NCBI GenBank assembly: GCA_905147135.1
Contig: LR990053.1
Coordinates: 18,639,115-18,703,114 of the forward strand
Length of the DNA stretch: 64,000 nucleotides
From: Blastobasis lacticolella
Taxonomy: Eukaryota; Arthropoda; Insecta; Lepidoptera; Blastobasidae
Reading direction: 5' to 3'
This document shows, piece after piece, positions 38,820-48,095 of the stretch (positions are counted from its first letter, which is position 1; the number at the start of each line of letters is the position of its first letter). The notes under the pieces are model-generated. The model ran no database searches. It saw only the letters and a program-made list of their open reading frames with translations, and was not told the origin of the DNA. A program made the position numbers and the translations under genes.

Positions 38820-39440
38820 TTTCTTTGGTTTTCTTTATTGGCGTATTTGGTTTGCTTTTTTTCCCTTTCCCTTTTTCTTTGCTTTTCTCCTTAACAAAGC
38901 CCCCGAGATGCTTTTTAACTTCTTTGGCTCTCTTTTTCACATCAGCTTCTTCCGCTTCTTTCCTTGATAGTAAACACAATATTAATTTAACTAGGTTTAG
39001 TTTATTCTATTGTTTAGGTAGTAGTAAGTATCGGGGTTAATACTACCACGGGGTTAATTGTACCGCTACAATTGGCCCCACCGACGCTAGTACAATTGCT
39101 TCCAGTAGGTAGTTCTGAGAACTCATTCGAGAATCACGAAATATTCCCAGCAAATATTCTTTTAAACTCATCACTGTCGTAAAGTTTAGGGCCTTAATAA
39201 ACTAGTAAAAACAATAGTATGGTAGAAAATCTCATTTTATACAAGTAATATGCCCTTAACACTTGACAAGAATGCTTACCACGGTAAGGCAAAAATCAAA
39301 AATCCTCTGTGCACACTTCCGTTTCACAGCTCGAGCGCCGCCGACTGGTGAGCGGAAAGGGACGTAAGGAGCGCGCGTCCTGATGCTTCTTACATAGGAA
39401 AACATTGTTTAAGTGTGGAAATATCGCCAATGATACAATT

Positions 39441-39682
39441 GTGGTGTGTGGTGCCGCCACCTCAAAGAATAGCACCACCCCATCGCTTCCCGTGGGTGTC
39501 GTACGAGGCGACTAAGGGACAAATCCGAAAGGTGGGCAGCAGCATCTTTCTGGGTAGATTTACATCAACTGCACTGCGATCTCCAACCCGCCTGCCAAGC
39601 GTGGAGATTATGGCAATGACCTCCCCTTTCGTGGGAGAGGCCCGAAGTCCTGCAGTGGACTGTTATGGGCTGTGATGATGAT
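39441..39682 (+). mobile_element. RTE-type LINE 3' end
   Basis: This carries the same body as 34408-34690 in opposite orientation: GGTGTGTGGTGCCGCCAC, CGTGGGTGTCGTACGAGGCG, GATCTCCAACCCGCCTGCC, GTGGAGATTATGGCAATGAC, GTCCTGCAGTGGACTGTTAT, and a final GATGATGAT tail. No coding sequence. The short tandem-repeat tail and high similarity of blocks indicate an RTE insertion. Confidence 0.75.
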
Positions 39683-42090
39683 AAAATTGTCCCTATGTAT
39701 CAATATTGTTAAAATTATTTATGTAACAGCAAATTATTAAAATTATTAATGTAATGTGAAATTAAATCATATTAATCACTCTTTAAGTCAATATTACGCA
39801 ATATTTATTCGAAATATCAATTTACGCACCTAGGACCTCCGTAGACCTGCGTAGGAGTTGTCCGTAGTGGACTGTATAATACATTTATTTATTTATTCGT
39901 TATTATCCTAAACTTCGTCTTCAGGGTTGCAAGCTATCCATCCAAATCGACGTTAAGCGATTTCGACATGAAAACGTAATTGACAGAGTGATGATTTCAT
40001 AATATTTTATAATATACTAGCTAACCCGGCGCAACTTCGTTTGCGTGGCGTCCCATCCCTACCCTACCCCTACCCTAAACATACCCTACACCCCCTACAC
40101 CTACCCTACAGTAGTTTTTCACTAGTAGTTCACGAACTGTAGACCGTAACGTATACTCATGACGTTGAGTTGAATGAAATTAATGGGCTTCGAACTGTTC
40201 AGCTGTCCAATAGACGGGCAAACCAATTTCCTGTATCGTTTCATTGGCAAAAATAGACCCGAAAGAATTCTACAAGAGCGTTTCATTTCGTAATACCCGG
40301 TGAAATCCGTCGTGGAGCGTATCTGCATACATCAGACGTGCGCGTTCGTTTCCAGGATCTCGGATACGTTCGACACTCTATACATCATGCAAAACATCGT
40401 AGCGCGAGCGCCGCGGCCGGCGACGGAGCGGCTGACGGATCGAGCAAATAAGCAAGCACTTTATTCCGCAGAGCTACGCCGCGACTCCATCTACATGTAA
40501 AGTTTTGGAAATGGGTTTTCCCACCATCGCCGTCACAATACCCAATACAGATACGACCTCGGCTATTCGTTTGAACGTATAGCGGATTTAGATCTCACAC
40601 TGCCACTACGGAAATGTTACGGTACTAATGCCAAATAATCTAAATAAATAAAATAATTATCTTAGCGTTAATGTCCCGGTTGTGCTCTCGCGTACGAGGG
40701 CAAGGAGTCCGCCTTGACCCTGATCCAGGATTTGGCGGATCAGATAATTACAGTGGAGCGGCTGACCATCTGACCGCCATGACCCCGATATCATCAATAA
40801 TAATATCATTATAATGGAAAAAGGATTCAATACTTTTCATACCCCACCTAGCAGATTGATCAAAAAAGCCGTCGTTGGCTGCCATTGCCACATTCTGCTC
40901 CCAATTTTAATCAATGTGTAGATATCACTATTATACCAGCTGGGATCGTACCAAAATCTTTTTTAAAACCATCCAAGTTCCGCGCAATTCAAAAGCAAGT
41001 CTTAAAGGATTGCTTAGAATCGTACCATGAGGACTCCAGCTGTTTGTCAAAAGTGACAGTTTACAAGATGGCGGCGTTAGTTCCGATTTCGGGCCCATGT
41101 CAAAACATCCTTGTAGGCATAGCCTCCTTCTAGATGAAGGAGGCTATGTTTTAGGTCTTAAACTGTCAATGATTATGTACGAGACAACGATATCATTTTT
41201 TTCTTTCTTACTGTAGATAAAACATATTTAAAGTCCCGTCGTTATTAGCGAAACTATTCTTCATATGTACTGAATGTTGAAACAGCTAAGAGGATAGCAG
41301 CTTTTTAATTATTGCTTCATTTGCCATTACAACCCGCAATATTTGTTTTGCTGCTGTCAAATTCAGCGACATGGTACGATTGTCCATACAAAATTTTGAT
41401 GAACTCGTAAGAACTGTATTGTTTTTGTGACAAGCCAGCGAGCCTGCTCAATGTTGCACATGGTACGAATAAGCCGGGCAGTTCTGTTTAGGCCTGCTAT
41501 GAGACCTCATGGTAAGCCCCCCGTTGTGTTTCGTGTTGCCGCAGCAAATTAAATACAATAGTTCAATTTTAATGTCAAAGTCATGAAAATATATAGTCAT
41601 AAAATGAACGAGCACAGACGGGAAAGGCAGGCCCCGGCTTAAAACAATTATTGAATACTTTTTCCATTATAATGATTTTAACCGTCGCGACGGTTGTTTT
41701 CTAAAATTAAAATTTTCCATGTTGGATTGTGTTTTCCTATTATCTATCCCGGGGTCCCGGTCTACAAATATCACACCGGATTCCCCAACATTCATGCAAA
41801 ATACTATTTCAGAACTTCGCCCGGCCGGCCTCAGTCGTCCTAAACTCACGTATAGGTTTATATTTGCAATAACACGCTTTTCAAAAGCGATTTACTTCAA
41901 AGTTATGCTTGTAATTATTACTAGAGCTTTATGTTACTTAATTAGAAGTAACAAACTAACTCTATGTACCAAAAGTACGACTACAATGTTGCCGAATTCA
42001 TCTTAATGTCATTCAATAAACATGCTATCATGGCAACAGCATACCACGCCAAACCTTTGTCATCATTCGTCACCAAGGAGTCTAATACTA
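39683..42090. other. Non-coding DNA with small repeats
   Basis: No gene supported. At about 40010-40130 a dispersed-repeat-like segment (ACTAGCTAACCCGGCGCAAC) is followed by a degenerate TACCCTACCCC tandem run. A perfect 16-bp palindrome AACCGTCGCGACGGTT lies at 41680-41695. A GC patch occurs at 40400-40490. Confidence 0.45.
41118..41148. repeat. Perfect 13-bp inverted repeat
   Basis: CATAGCCTCCTTC, loop TAGAT, GAAGGAGGCTATG. The arms are perfect. Too short for a typical insect microRNA precursor. No flanking symmetry beyond the arms. Confidence 0.9.
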
Positions 42091-42178
42091 CACTCACCGG
42101 CATAAAAACGTCTCCTAAATAACGAAGTGACTCGCAACTTAGGACAATCACTTTGACAACTTTTTATGCTGGTGAGTG
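42091..42178. mobile_element. 88-bp MITE with TA target duplication
   Basis: The 18-bp left end CACTCACCGGCATAAAAA (42091-42108) and right end TTTTTATGCTGGTGAGTG (42161-42178) are reverse complements except for one base. Both are flanked by TA (42089-42090 and 42179-42180), the target duplication of Tc1/mariner-type transposases. The 52-bp interior has further weak symmetry (TCCTAA/TTAGGA). It would be mobilised in trans, since it has no coding capacity. Confidence 0.85.
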
Positions 42179-43019
42179 TACATGAATAGGCTGAAGGAAA
42201 TGACATCACCTTGGCTCTGAGGTCTTGTCCTGGAGACGTACTGACTGACGATGATGATAGTGATGATGAATCGGCAATTGCGCTCGTTCGTAAAATGATG
42301 TAGAGTGGTTGTGTAACTTAGTTGTAGGTAACCTACGTATCAATGTAGTTTCCGCATAGTTTAAATAGAAATTACTAATCATTTTCATCGAAAGAAAGAG
42401 AGTTTTTCATTATTTGTAAATAAAAGTTTTTCTCTGAATCCCGTTACACCAACATTTTTGAGAATGTTTTTCTGGCCACAATTCTTAACTCTGGCAGGTT
42501 AGGCAGCTACCCCGATAGTAGTACCACAAAGACCAACATTTAAAGATAGCTTTACTTAGGGAAGCATACAATATAATGTGAGATGCAGTTAGGTTCTAAA
42601 ACATTTGAATAGAAAGTAAGGTATGGACAATTATCTATAAATAGTGGGAGCGATCGGACACAAGGGGTCCTAGTCGGGCAGCAATAACAATAATTCCGGA
42701 TTTATCCGGGCGTCGTGCTCCACTTACTGGATTTGGGCGCAGGCTGACCCGTAATGGAGCCGCGGCCCGCCGCCCGCAAACACGGGTGCGCGTTTAACAT
42801 AATCTTAGAGTTATCTTCTCTTCGTAAAACACTTGTTTGTGTTCAGATTTAGTACACTTTTCTGTTCAAATACGAAGGGCCATTTCCTTTGTTTACTGAG
42901 GCCGCGGACTCTCAAGTTTCCCGAGAATTTGGAAATAAGCCATACCCATAATTTGTAAATTTGTTTGATAATGTACCCATATTTTATCTGTATTTAATTG
43001 CTGTTAAACTGTGAAATGA
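42179..43019. other. Non-coding DNA next to the subtelomeric layer
   Basis: No gene supported. A GC-rich stretch at about 42700-42800 is followed by AT-rich DNA and an (AATA)n run at about 43022-43040, which forms the proximal edge of the TRAS fragments. Confidence 0.5.
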
Positions 43020-43065
43020 ACTAATAAATAAATAAATAAGTTAAATTCACAGACAATACAGACTA

Positions 43066-43458
43066 GACATGCTCCAACTTTGCCATCAATTTTGCTGCCG
43101 TCTGTGAAAATATGTACTGCATCGTCCTCCATGCGCAACCCCACGTCTGCCTCGCTTTCCAGGCAAGCGAAAGAGACTTCACTCTCCTCAGCAGGATGAG
43201 TCCTCATTAGAAAGCTGGCTCTTTCTTCCACAGAGCGGTCCCCCAGAATCGGCTGTGGCTTTCCTCTCTTCGCCTCATACAAGGATGCCACTTCCTTGAC
43301 TCTCAAGTCAAGTGGGAGCAGTCCCGTTAATATCAGAGCCGAATTCAGGGAGACTGTCTTGTATGCCTTGCTGATTTTCTGAGCGAATCCCCTCTGGACA
43401 GCATTTAGTTGCTTTTTTTTAATGTATTGTTCTTCAACCGATTTAACCCATATACTAT
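43066..43458 (-). pseudogene. TRAS-like ORF2 fragment: RT thumb to RNase H start
   Basis: The minus strand encodes LNAVQRGFAQKISKAYKTVS, then a LLPLDLRVKEVASLYEAKRG block and HIFTDGSKIDGKVGACL, where homology stops. These align with the TRAS ORF2 at 59309-62341 (LNNVQRGFAQKI, LLPLDLRIGEAAALYEAKRG, YTDGSKIDGGVGASL). TDGSK holds the first catalytic Asp of RNase H; the rest is missing. Past 43066 the frame runs into an (AATA)n host edge, without 3' untranslated region or A tail. So both ends are cut. It lies head to head with the plus-strand fragment at 43502. Confidence 0.85.
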
Positions 43459-43468
43459 CCCCCCCCCC

Positions 43469-43501
43469 GTACAACTAATAATCGTTTATTATTAGTTGTA
43501 C
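43469..43501. repeat. Perfect hairpin at an inversion junction
   Basis: GTACAACTAATAAT, spacer CGTTT, ATTATTAGTTGTAC: 14-bp perfect arms, preceded by a run of ten C (43459-43468). It sits exactly where the orientation of the TRAS coding pieces flips from minus to plus. Confidence 0.95.
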
Positions 43502-44093
43502 GAAAAAGGATGAGATCGAAAGGGTAGGGATCAAAGAGGCCGGAACAGAACTGAAAGTAGAGCAAACGGCAAATAAAAACCCTCTGATAATAATTAAAGA
43601 CGTAATGAAATACATTACCGATGACGACCTAGTCGCGGCTATAGAGACCCAGAACGGACATCTTTTGGAGGGAATTGAAATAAAGAAAGAGGACATGCAA
43701 GTAAAGACCAGACGAAAAGCAAGAAACGCGCTAGCCAATCACGTCATACTTCAGGTGCCACCCCTGGTCTGGCAGCGGCTGACTGCTGTTGACAAAATAC
43801 ATATCGATCTGCAGAGAGTGGCCGTCATGGACCAGAGCCAACTTATTCAATGCACAAAGTGTCTGGCATATGGACACACTAAGAAAGTGTGCACCCAATC
43901 ATCAGTGGTTTGTAGACACTGCGGCGGACCACACACTAAGCAAGACTGCGATGCTCTCGTCTTGGACGAAAAGCCAAAATGCAGGAATTGCGACTTAGCA
44001 AAGAGGGATGCTAGACACAACGCTTTTGACAAGAAGTGTCCTATTCGGCAGAAATGGGACGAACTCGCCCGATCGGCAGTAGCGTACTGCTAA
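43502..44093 (+). pseudogene. TRAS-like ORF1 (gag) C-terminal fragment
   Basis: The frame is open from the hairpin and contains an ATG at 43605; it ends with TAA at 44091-44093. It encodes the R1-clade gag tail: a DVMKYITDDDLVAAIETQNG block, basic linker, and three zinc-knuckle groups, CTKCLAYGHTKKVC, CRHCGGPHTKQDC, and CRNC...HNAF...C, finishing RQKWDELARSAVAYC. The order matches the ORF1 at 50987-52342. The knuckles are expected to bind element RNA, and R1-clade gag proteins help deliver TRAS to telomeres. The N-terminal half is missing. ORF2 follows directly. Confidence 0.85.
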
Positions 44094-44955
44094 GAGCTTG
44101 CCAGGTGGACAAACGACTGCAGGCAGCGACATTGGGTACTGCGTTGTGCAGGCTAACCTGCAACGTAAAAAACTTGCCACCGACGAGCTCATGCTCGAAG
44201 CAGGTCGAAAAAGAGTGAAGTATGCGCTTGTACAGGAGCCATATGTCGGAGCCACCGGCATCCTAAAAACTTATCCGGGTACGAGAATCCTCCAAAACGT
44301 AAACTTGAGGAATAGAGTTAACAAATCAGCCATAGTTGTGTTCGATAGCAGTATCGATGCAGCTTTGTGTCCCACCCTAACAACTGAAAACATCGTAGTC
44401 GCAAAACTTAGAATCGAGGATGTTACGACAACAGTTGCGTCGGTATATTTCGAGGACAATGTTGACATAGAGCCGAGCCGTACTTGGACCAACTGAAAAG
44501 AGTGGTTGAGAAAACGGGAAGCGCAAATATCCTGGTAGGAGGTGATGTTAATGCGTGGAGCACATGGTGGGGAAGCGACAAGGAAGATGAAAGAGGAAAA
44601 ATCCTGTCAGCAACGCTTGAAGACCTAAACCTCCATGTGCTAAGCCGAGGAAATATCCCGACTTTCGATACCATTCGAGGAGGGAAGAGATACAAGAGCT
44701 GTGTCGATGTCACGGCTTGCTCCGACAACATACTCCGGCACGTAGAGGACTGGAAAGTCGACCCGAATATGACGAGTGCGGATCACAATGCGATCCTTAT
44801 CAGTTTCACCACAAAAAAAGGAATAGGAAGTAAGTTAGGTACAGTAACACTAGAATCTATAATACAAAAAAAGCAGAATGGAGTAAATTTAAAGAAAAAT
44901 TGAATAGAAAATAATAAATATACTTACCCTGGTGGACTGCAGAACTGGACCAGCT
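44094..44955 (+). pseudogene. TRAS-like ORF2 endonuclease fragment
   Basis: Open pieces (about 44095-44496 and 44484-44903) encode the apurinic-type endonuclease of telomeric R1 elements: VQANLQRKKLATDEL, the Glu motif VQEPYVGATG, GGDVNAWSTWWGS, IPTFDTIRGGKRYKSCVDVT, and the catalytic TSADHNAI. A frame break near 44490 and another near 44850 interrupt it. After an internal deletion near 44905-44925, a scrap reading LPWWTAELDQLR ends at CTGAGG (44955), directly fused to TTAGGTTAGG. The reverse transcriptase is absent. It points toward the chromosome end and is cut on its distal side. Confidence 0.85.
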
Positions 44956-44969
44956 GAGGTTAGGTTAGG
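44956..44969 (+). repeat. Telomeric remnant at the proximal element boundary
   Basis: GAGGTTAGGTTAGG separates the broken plus-strand TRAS fragment from the poly(T) that ends the minus-strand element beginning at 44970. It is two TTAGG units in the G-rich orientation. Confidence 0.85.
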
Positions 44970-45439
44970 TTTTTTTTTTTTTTTTTTTTTTATAAGTATT
45001 TATTAATGTCCATAGACTGTTGTCCATGCTTTTGTTAGAGTATTTTTTAATTATAAAGTTCTTTTATTTTCTTCTACACTGAGCATCTTTTAGTGCTACA
45101 GAAGGTCAAAGATTAAATATAAAATAATAATATTATTAAATTTATGTTAGATACATGCTTAAATACAAAATACATTTAAAGAATAGATATCAGAGATACA
45201 TGCTCCATGCATTTTTTTTTTTTTTTTTTTTGTGTCATTTCTTTATAGAATATTTTAAACAGCAGTTGTCTTTTCTCTTGGTTCTTATACATGTATAATT
45301 CTTTTTTTTTTTTTTTTTTTTTTTTTTATTAATATTATCCGGTCACTGATATAAGTTTAAACAGACAATGCTTACTCTACGTACAGCTATAGCCACATTG
45401 TTTTTGTTTTGCAAAGTTTTTTTTATGACAACCAGGTTG
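44970..45439 (-). other. 3' untranslated region with three A tracts
   Basis: Downstream of the helicase stop the sense strand holds oligo(A) tracts of 26 (45302-45327), 20 (45212-45231) and a terminal 22 (44970-44991), then telomeric DNA. The internal tracts may be former 3' ends extended by later read-through, or structural parts of the 3' region recognised by the reverse transcriptase. The TRAS copy at 58400 also has several A tracts. Confidence 0.75.
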
Positions 45440-46795
45440 CTATGGGTTATTCAGGGTAGTCGCTTCCAGAAGCTTGCCTACTGTACCCATGTCCCGACTT
45501 CTTATCGCCATTTTGATATTACAGTCCTTGATTGCGACTGCCGAAGCTCGCTCCGCCCGCCTCACAAATCTGGCTATCGCGTCATCACTGTCATCAGTGT
45601 AATAGACACAGCTAACAGTGTGCCGCGACACTGCCACTACTGCGTGCGAAACGCTGTCGTGCAGCTGTAGCCTCTTAGATGTTGTGCACACTACAATCAC
45701 CCGCTCGCTCGTTAGACCCTGAGATTCGTGTATGGTTAAGGTGCGCGACCCGGTACCGCTCCCGAATCCCTTGGTGATCAGGGATTCTTTTTCTGCCTGT
45801 GTATGCACCAGGTAGAGTGTGTTTGGAAGGGTTGCGTCTATTTGTGTACCTGTAAACCCATTTAACTTTAAAGATCGTATTAGGGGTTTTGACGAGTATA
45901 TGCCGCTATACACTTCGCTAAGAGCATAAGCGACATCCATTGGGTTCCTATGTGTGCACAACAACTCCTGGCTAATATTTAGGACAGGATCTGGTCTATT
46001 ATATTTTACTGTAAATAGGTTCAGCCTGTCGATGTATGGCAATTGGTTTCTGTCCCCTATCAGAATGACTTCCTCAGCCCCCGTCAGTTGAATAGCCATC
46101 ACTATAGCTCCGAAATGGTTCATGAGAGCCTCGTCGACCATAATGCGCTTGCACTTTTTCTTACCTGACTCTGATAAACCATTTACGAGGAGTGACGCTA
46201 GAGTTCGAACACAGGACTTTGCGTCATTTCCCATACGATGGGAAAGCTTTTCCCTAAGATCTTCAGCCGCCTCTGTGGTTGTGGTGACTACTAGGTCTTC
46301 ACCTATTTCGAAGCGCTTTACAACCCATGTGGTTTTCCCGCATCCGGGAACTCCGTTGACCCATGTAATTTTTGGCATCACCCACGAATCAAAGGCTTTG
46401 CTATCTTCGAGGTTTTCTACGATGGCGTTTACCATTTTTAAAACTCTGTCATCCAGCATCACCTTTGTGCATCGGGCAGTGACAACTATCGGGTCACACG
46501 GTGGAGCGGTAAATGTTATCCGACGGGTTCGCTTTGCTTCCTCCTCGTCCACGTCAATGAATCCACTGGTCGCGCTGTACGCCGCCATATGATGACACAT
46601 TTCTTTCCCGTGTAAGACTTGGGATGTGTCGTTGTTATACACGGTGGCCTCTGATTCCTCGAGTCTCGTTTTGAGCATCAACTGACTACCCAGGAAATAG
46701 GATTGCATGATGTTTTTGCACGTTGTTAGGCTAACTTCCTTCGTAGCCTTGGTGATTGCGACAAACTCGAGGAAAGCGTTGACCATATGGTCCAA
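45440..46795 (-). CDS. Superfamily-1 RNA-virus-type helicase domain of the element
   Basis: A 451-codon frame encodes a full SF1 helicase like those of alphavirus-like plant RNA viruses (tobamovirus type). Visible motifs: Walker A GVPGCGKTT (148-156), motif Ia VVTTTTEAA (169-177), Walker B MVDEAL (219-224), motif III LIGDRNQLPY (245-254), motif IV LLCTHRNP (278-285), motif V TIHESQGLTS (354-363), motif VI AVVAVSRHTVS (385-395). All are intact, so ATP binding and hydrolysis are plausible. It is not a free gene. Same strand, the overlap with the upstream frame (46731-48095), and the shared 3' untranslated region make it the C-terminal part of the element's ORF2 product, separated by one frameshift between about 46970 and 46735. 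The track start at Met46795 is arbitrary. Unwinding of RNA or RNA-DNA hybrid during target-primed reverse transcription, or RNAi evasion, are only guesses. Confidence 0.9.
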   Translation of the reverse strand: MDHMVNAFLEFVAITKATKEVSLTTCKNIMQSYFLGSQLMLKTRLEESEATVYNNDTSQVLHGKEMCHHMAAYSATSGFIDVDEEEAKRTRRITFTAPPCDPIVVTARCTKVMLDDRVLKMVNAIVENLEDSKAFDSWVMPKITWVNGVPGCGKTTWVVKRFEIGEDLVVTTTTEAAEDLREKLSHRMGNDAKSCVRTLASLLVNGLSESGKKKCKRIMVDEALMNHFGAIVMAIQLTGAEEVILIGDRNQLPYIDRLNLFTVKYNRPDPVLNISQELLCTHRNPMDVAYALSEVYSGIYSSKPLIRSLKLNGFTGTQIDATLPNTLYLVHTQAEKESLITKGFGSGTGSRTLTIHESQGLTSERVIVVCTTSKRLQLHDSVSHAVVAVSRHTVSCVYYTDDSDDAIARFVRRAERASAVAIKDCNIKMAIRSRDMGTVGKLLEATTLNNP

Positions 46796-48095
46796 GGGCG
46801 TAGACGCTTTTCTGAAACTCGGCGGCCGGACCTGTACCCCGGATTCTCCTACACGGATTGTTGGGCGTTGTGATGTTTGGCCCTCGGGCTGTTGCTTGGT
46901 TGTGGGTGTCTTCTTCCAACCGCGCCGTCTCTGTCTTCTGTGTCTTAGCTGTTTTAGAAGTCCCTAATACTGACGTTTTTATAGTCCTTATTAGGGCACT
47001 GAAGCGGTTCTTAGTTTTGGACTTTTCCTTAGCGGCGGCTTGCTTCTGCTCTTTCTCCTGAGCTGTTCTTTGTTGAAGGAGTTCGGATCCGCTAAGTGCT
47101 TCTGGATTTACTATGGGGTGTCCCCAGGTGTCGATGGGGTTGGCTGCTGCTGAAGAGCCGGGCTTTTGTGTATTTAGGAAACTAAGGTTTGCACCTCTAT
47201 CCTCGTATACAATGACCTCGTGATGTTCCGAGGCGTTGATACACCCGACGTAGTCTGCAGCTTTACATGGCTCAAACCCTACCACCATAGCATCCACACT
47301 TATTATGCGGGGTGTGACTGCGGCACTGCTGCCTTCCCTTCCAATACTGGTAAGCACGGAGCACGCCTGAGCAAACTGGGTTTCATCAGTACTTCCCTCG
47401 AATAGCGCAATCGTTTTATTATGCGATCGCACCAGACGACATTTGTTACTGGCAACCTCTATCTCTGGAAGCGCATTGAATGTTCTGCGCTTCATGCTCG
47501 TTTTAAAAGTACTTCCATTCAGAAGGACGGCGAGGCCAGGTGAAATCGTCACTCTATTTCGAGCCATGGCGCTGCAGAAGCTTATACCCAGCCGTTCGGA
47601 ATTATTGTCCATGAACAGGACCACTGCCCTAGTACTAATTCCCGGTGTTCCCAACTCCCCATACTGTAACAGTTGATTTGTTGTGGTTTGGTGTGGGACG
47701 AGAATAGGGCTCACGGCGCGTGGGAATGTGACTTGGGTCGCCGTTGTTGCCGTACCAGGGGTGATGGTGCTGTTTCTGGCAACTGCTGTTTTAAAAATTG
47801 ACGCAATGTAATCCAACAGATGCGGCCTTTTGATCTCATCAGCTAAAACTCTGTGAAGCCCTGCCTTTGTTAGATTTGTGTTTATGCGGTTTTGTAAGTC
47901 ATGTCGAGCCGCCAGAAAACGGGGGCAGTCTAAGATTATATGCCATACAGACTCAATGACGTCCGGTTCACACTCACATTCGGGGCTGTCTTTCAACTTA
48001 AACCGATGTAAATATTCCGCTATACCTCCATGTCCTGTCAGAGCTTGAAAACGACGTTTCCTTTCCCTGTTCCCACCATGATAGGGCAGCGCCAA
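46731..48095 (-). CDS. Zinc knuckle plus unrecognised linker domain of ORF2
   Basis: The first codon is a non-ATG (TTG): this is a frame continuation, not a start. Residues 17-60 carry QALTGHGGIAEYLHRFKL and the C-x-C-x9-H-x4-C knuckle (Cys40, Cys42, His52, Cys57) that ends ORF2 of R1-clade elements. In the sister element at 58-62 kb the protein stops at the position equivalent to about residue 108 here. This one continues for about 340 residues. Residues 120-290 look folded (alternating hydrophobic strands, such as TRAVVLFMDNNSERLGISF and RIISVDAMVVGFEPCK); residues 300-410 are Gln/Lys/Ser/Thr-rich and probably flexible. I recognise no family. It leads into the helicase frame. Confidence 0.8.
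   Translation of the reverse strand: MALPYHGGNRERKRRFQALTGHGGIAEYLHRFKLKDSPECECEPDVIESVWHIILDCPRFLAARHDLQNRINTNLTKAGLHRVLADEIKRPHLLDYIASIFKTAVARNSTITPGTATTATQVTFPRAVSPILVPHQTTTNQLLQYGELGTPGISTRAVVLFMDNNSERLGISFCSAMARNRVTISPGLAVLLNGSTFKTSMKRRTFNALPEIEVASNKCRLVRSHNKTIALFEGSTDETQFAQACSVLTSIGREGSSAAVTPRIISVDAMVVGFEPCKAADYVGCINASEHHEVIVYEDRGANLSFLNTQKPGSSAAANPIDTWGHPIVNPEALSGSELLQQRTAQEKEQKQAAAKEKSKTKNRFSALIRTIKTSVLGTSKTAKTQKTETARLEEDTHNQATARGPNITTPNNPCRRIRGTGPAAEFQKSVYALGPYGQRFPRVCRNHQGYEGS

Larger units (their letters stand above)
37918..39105 (-). mobile_element. DNA-transposon-like relic with repeated GGGGTTAATTGTAC motifs
   Basis: This approximately 1.2-kb block starts with GGGTAGACCGGGGACAATCG and ends near GGCCCCACCGACGC-TAGTACAATTG. 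Variants of G-G-G-(T)-x-A-A-T-T-G-T-A-C recur inside (about 38092, 38529 and 39050), some inverted. It encloses a minus-strand Lys-rich frame and a PHD-type Cys/His cluster, the tail architecture of several insect DNA transposases. An (ATTT)n run (38108-38140) and a (TA)n run (about 38028-38045) are inside. I could not define terminal inverted repeats precisely, so the ends are provisional. Confidence 0.4.

Noticed and set aside
46122..46592. A 156-codon plus-strand frame
   Set aside because: It is the antisense shadow of the helicase frame and has no motif.
45440..46795. A free endogenous viral gene or a host helicase gene
   Set aside because: The frame overlaps the element's C-terminal ORF2 frame, is on the same strand and shares the element's 3' region and telomeric junction. 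No separate boundaries, poly(A) or promoter are visible.
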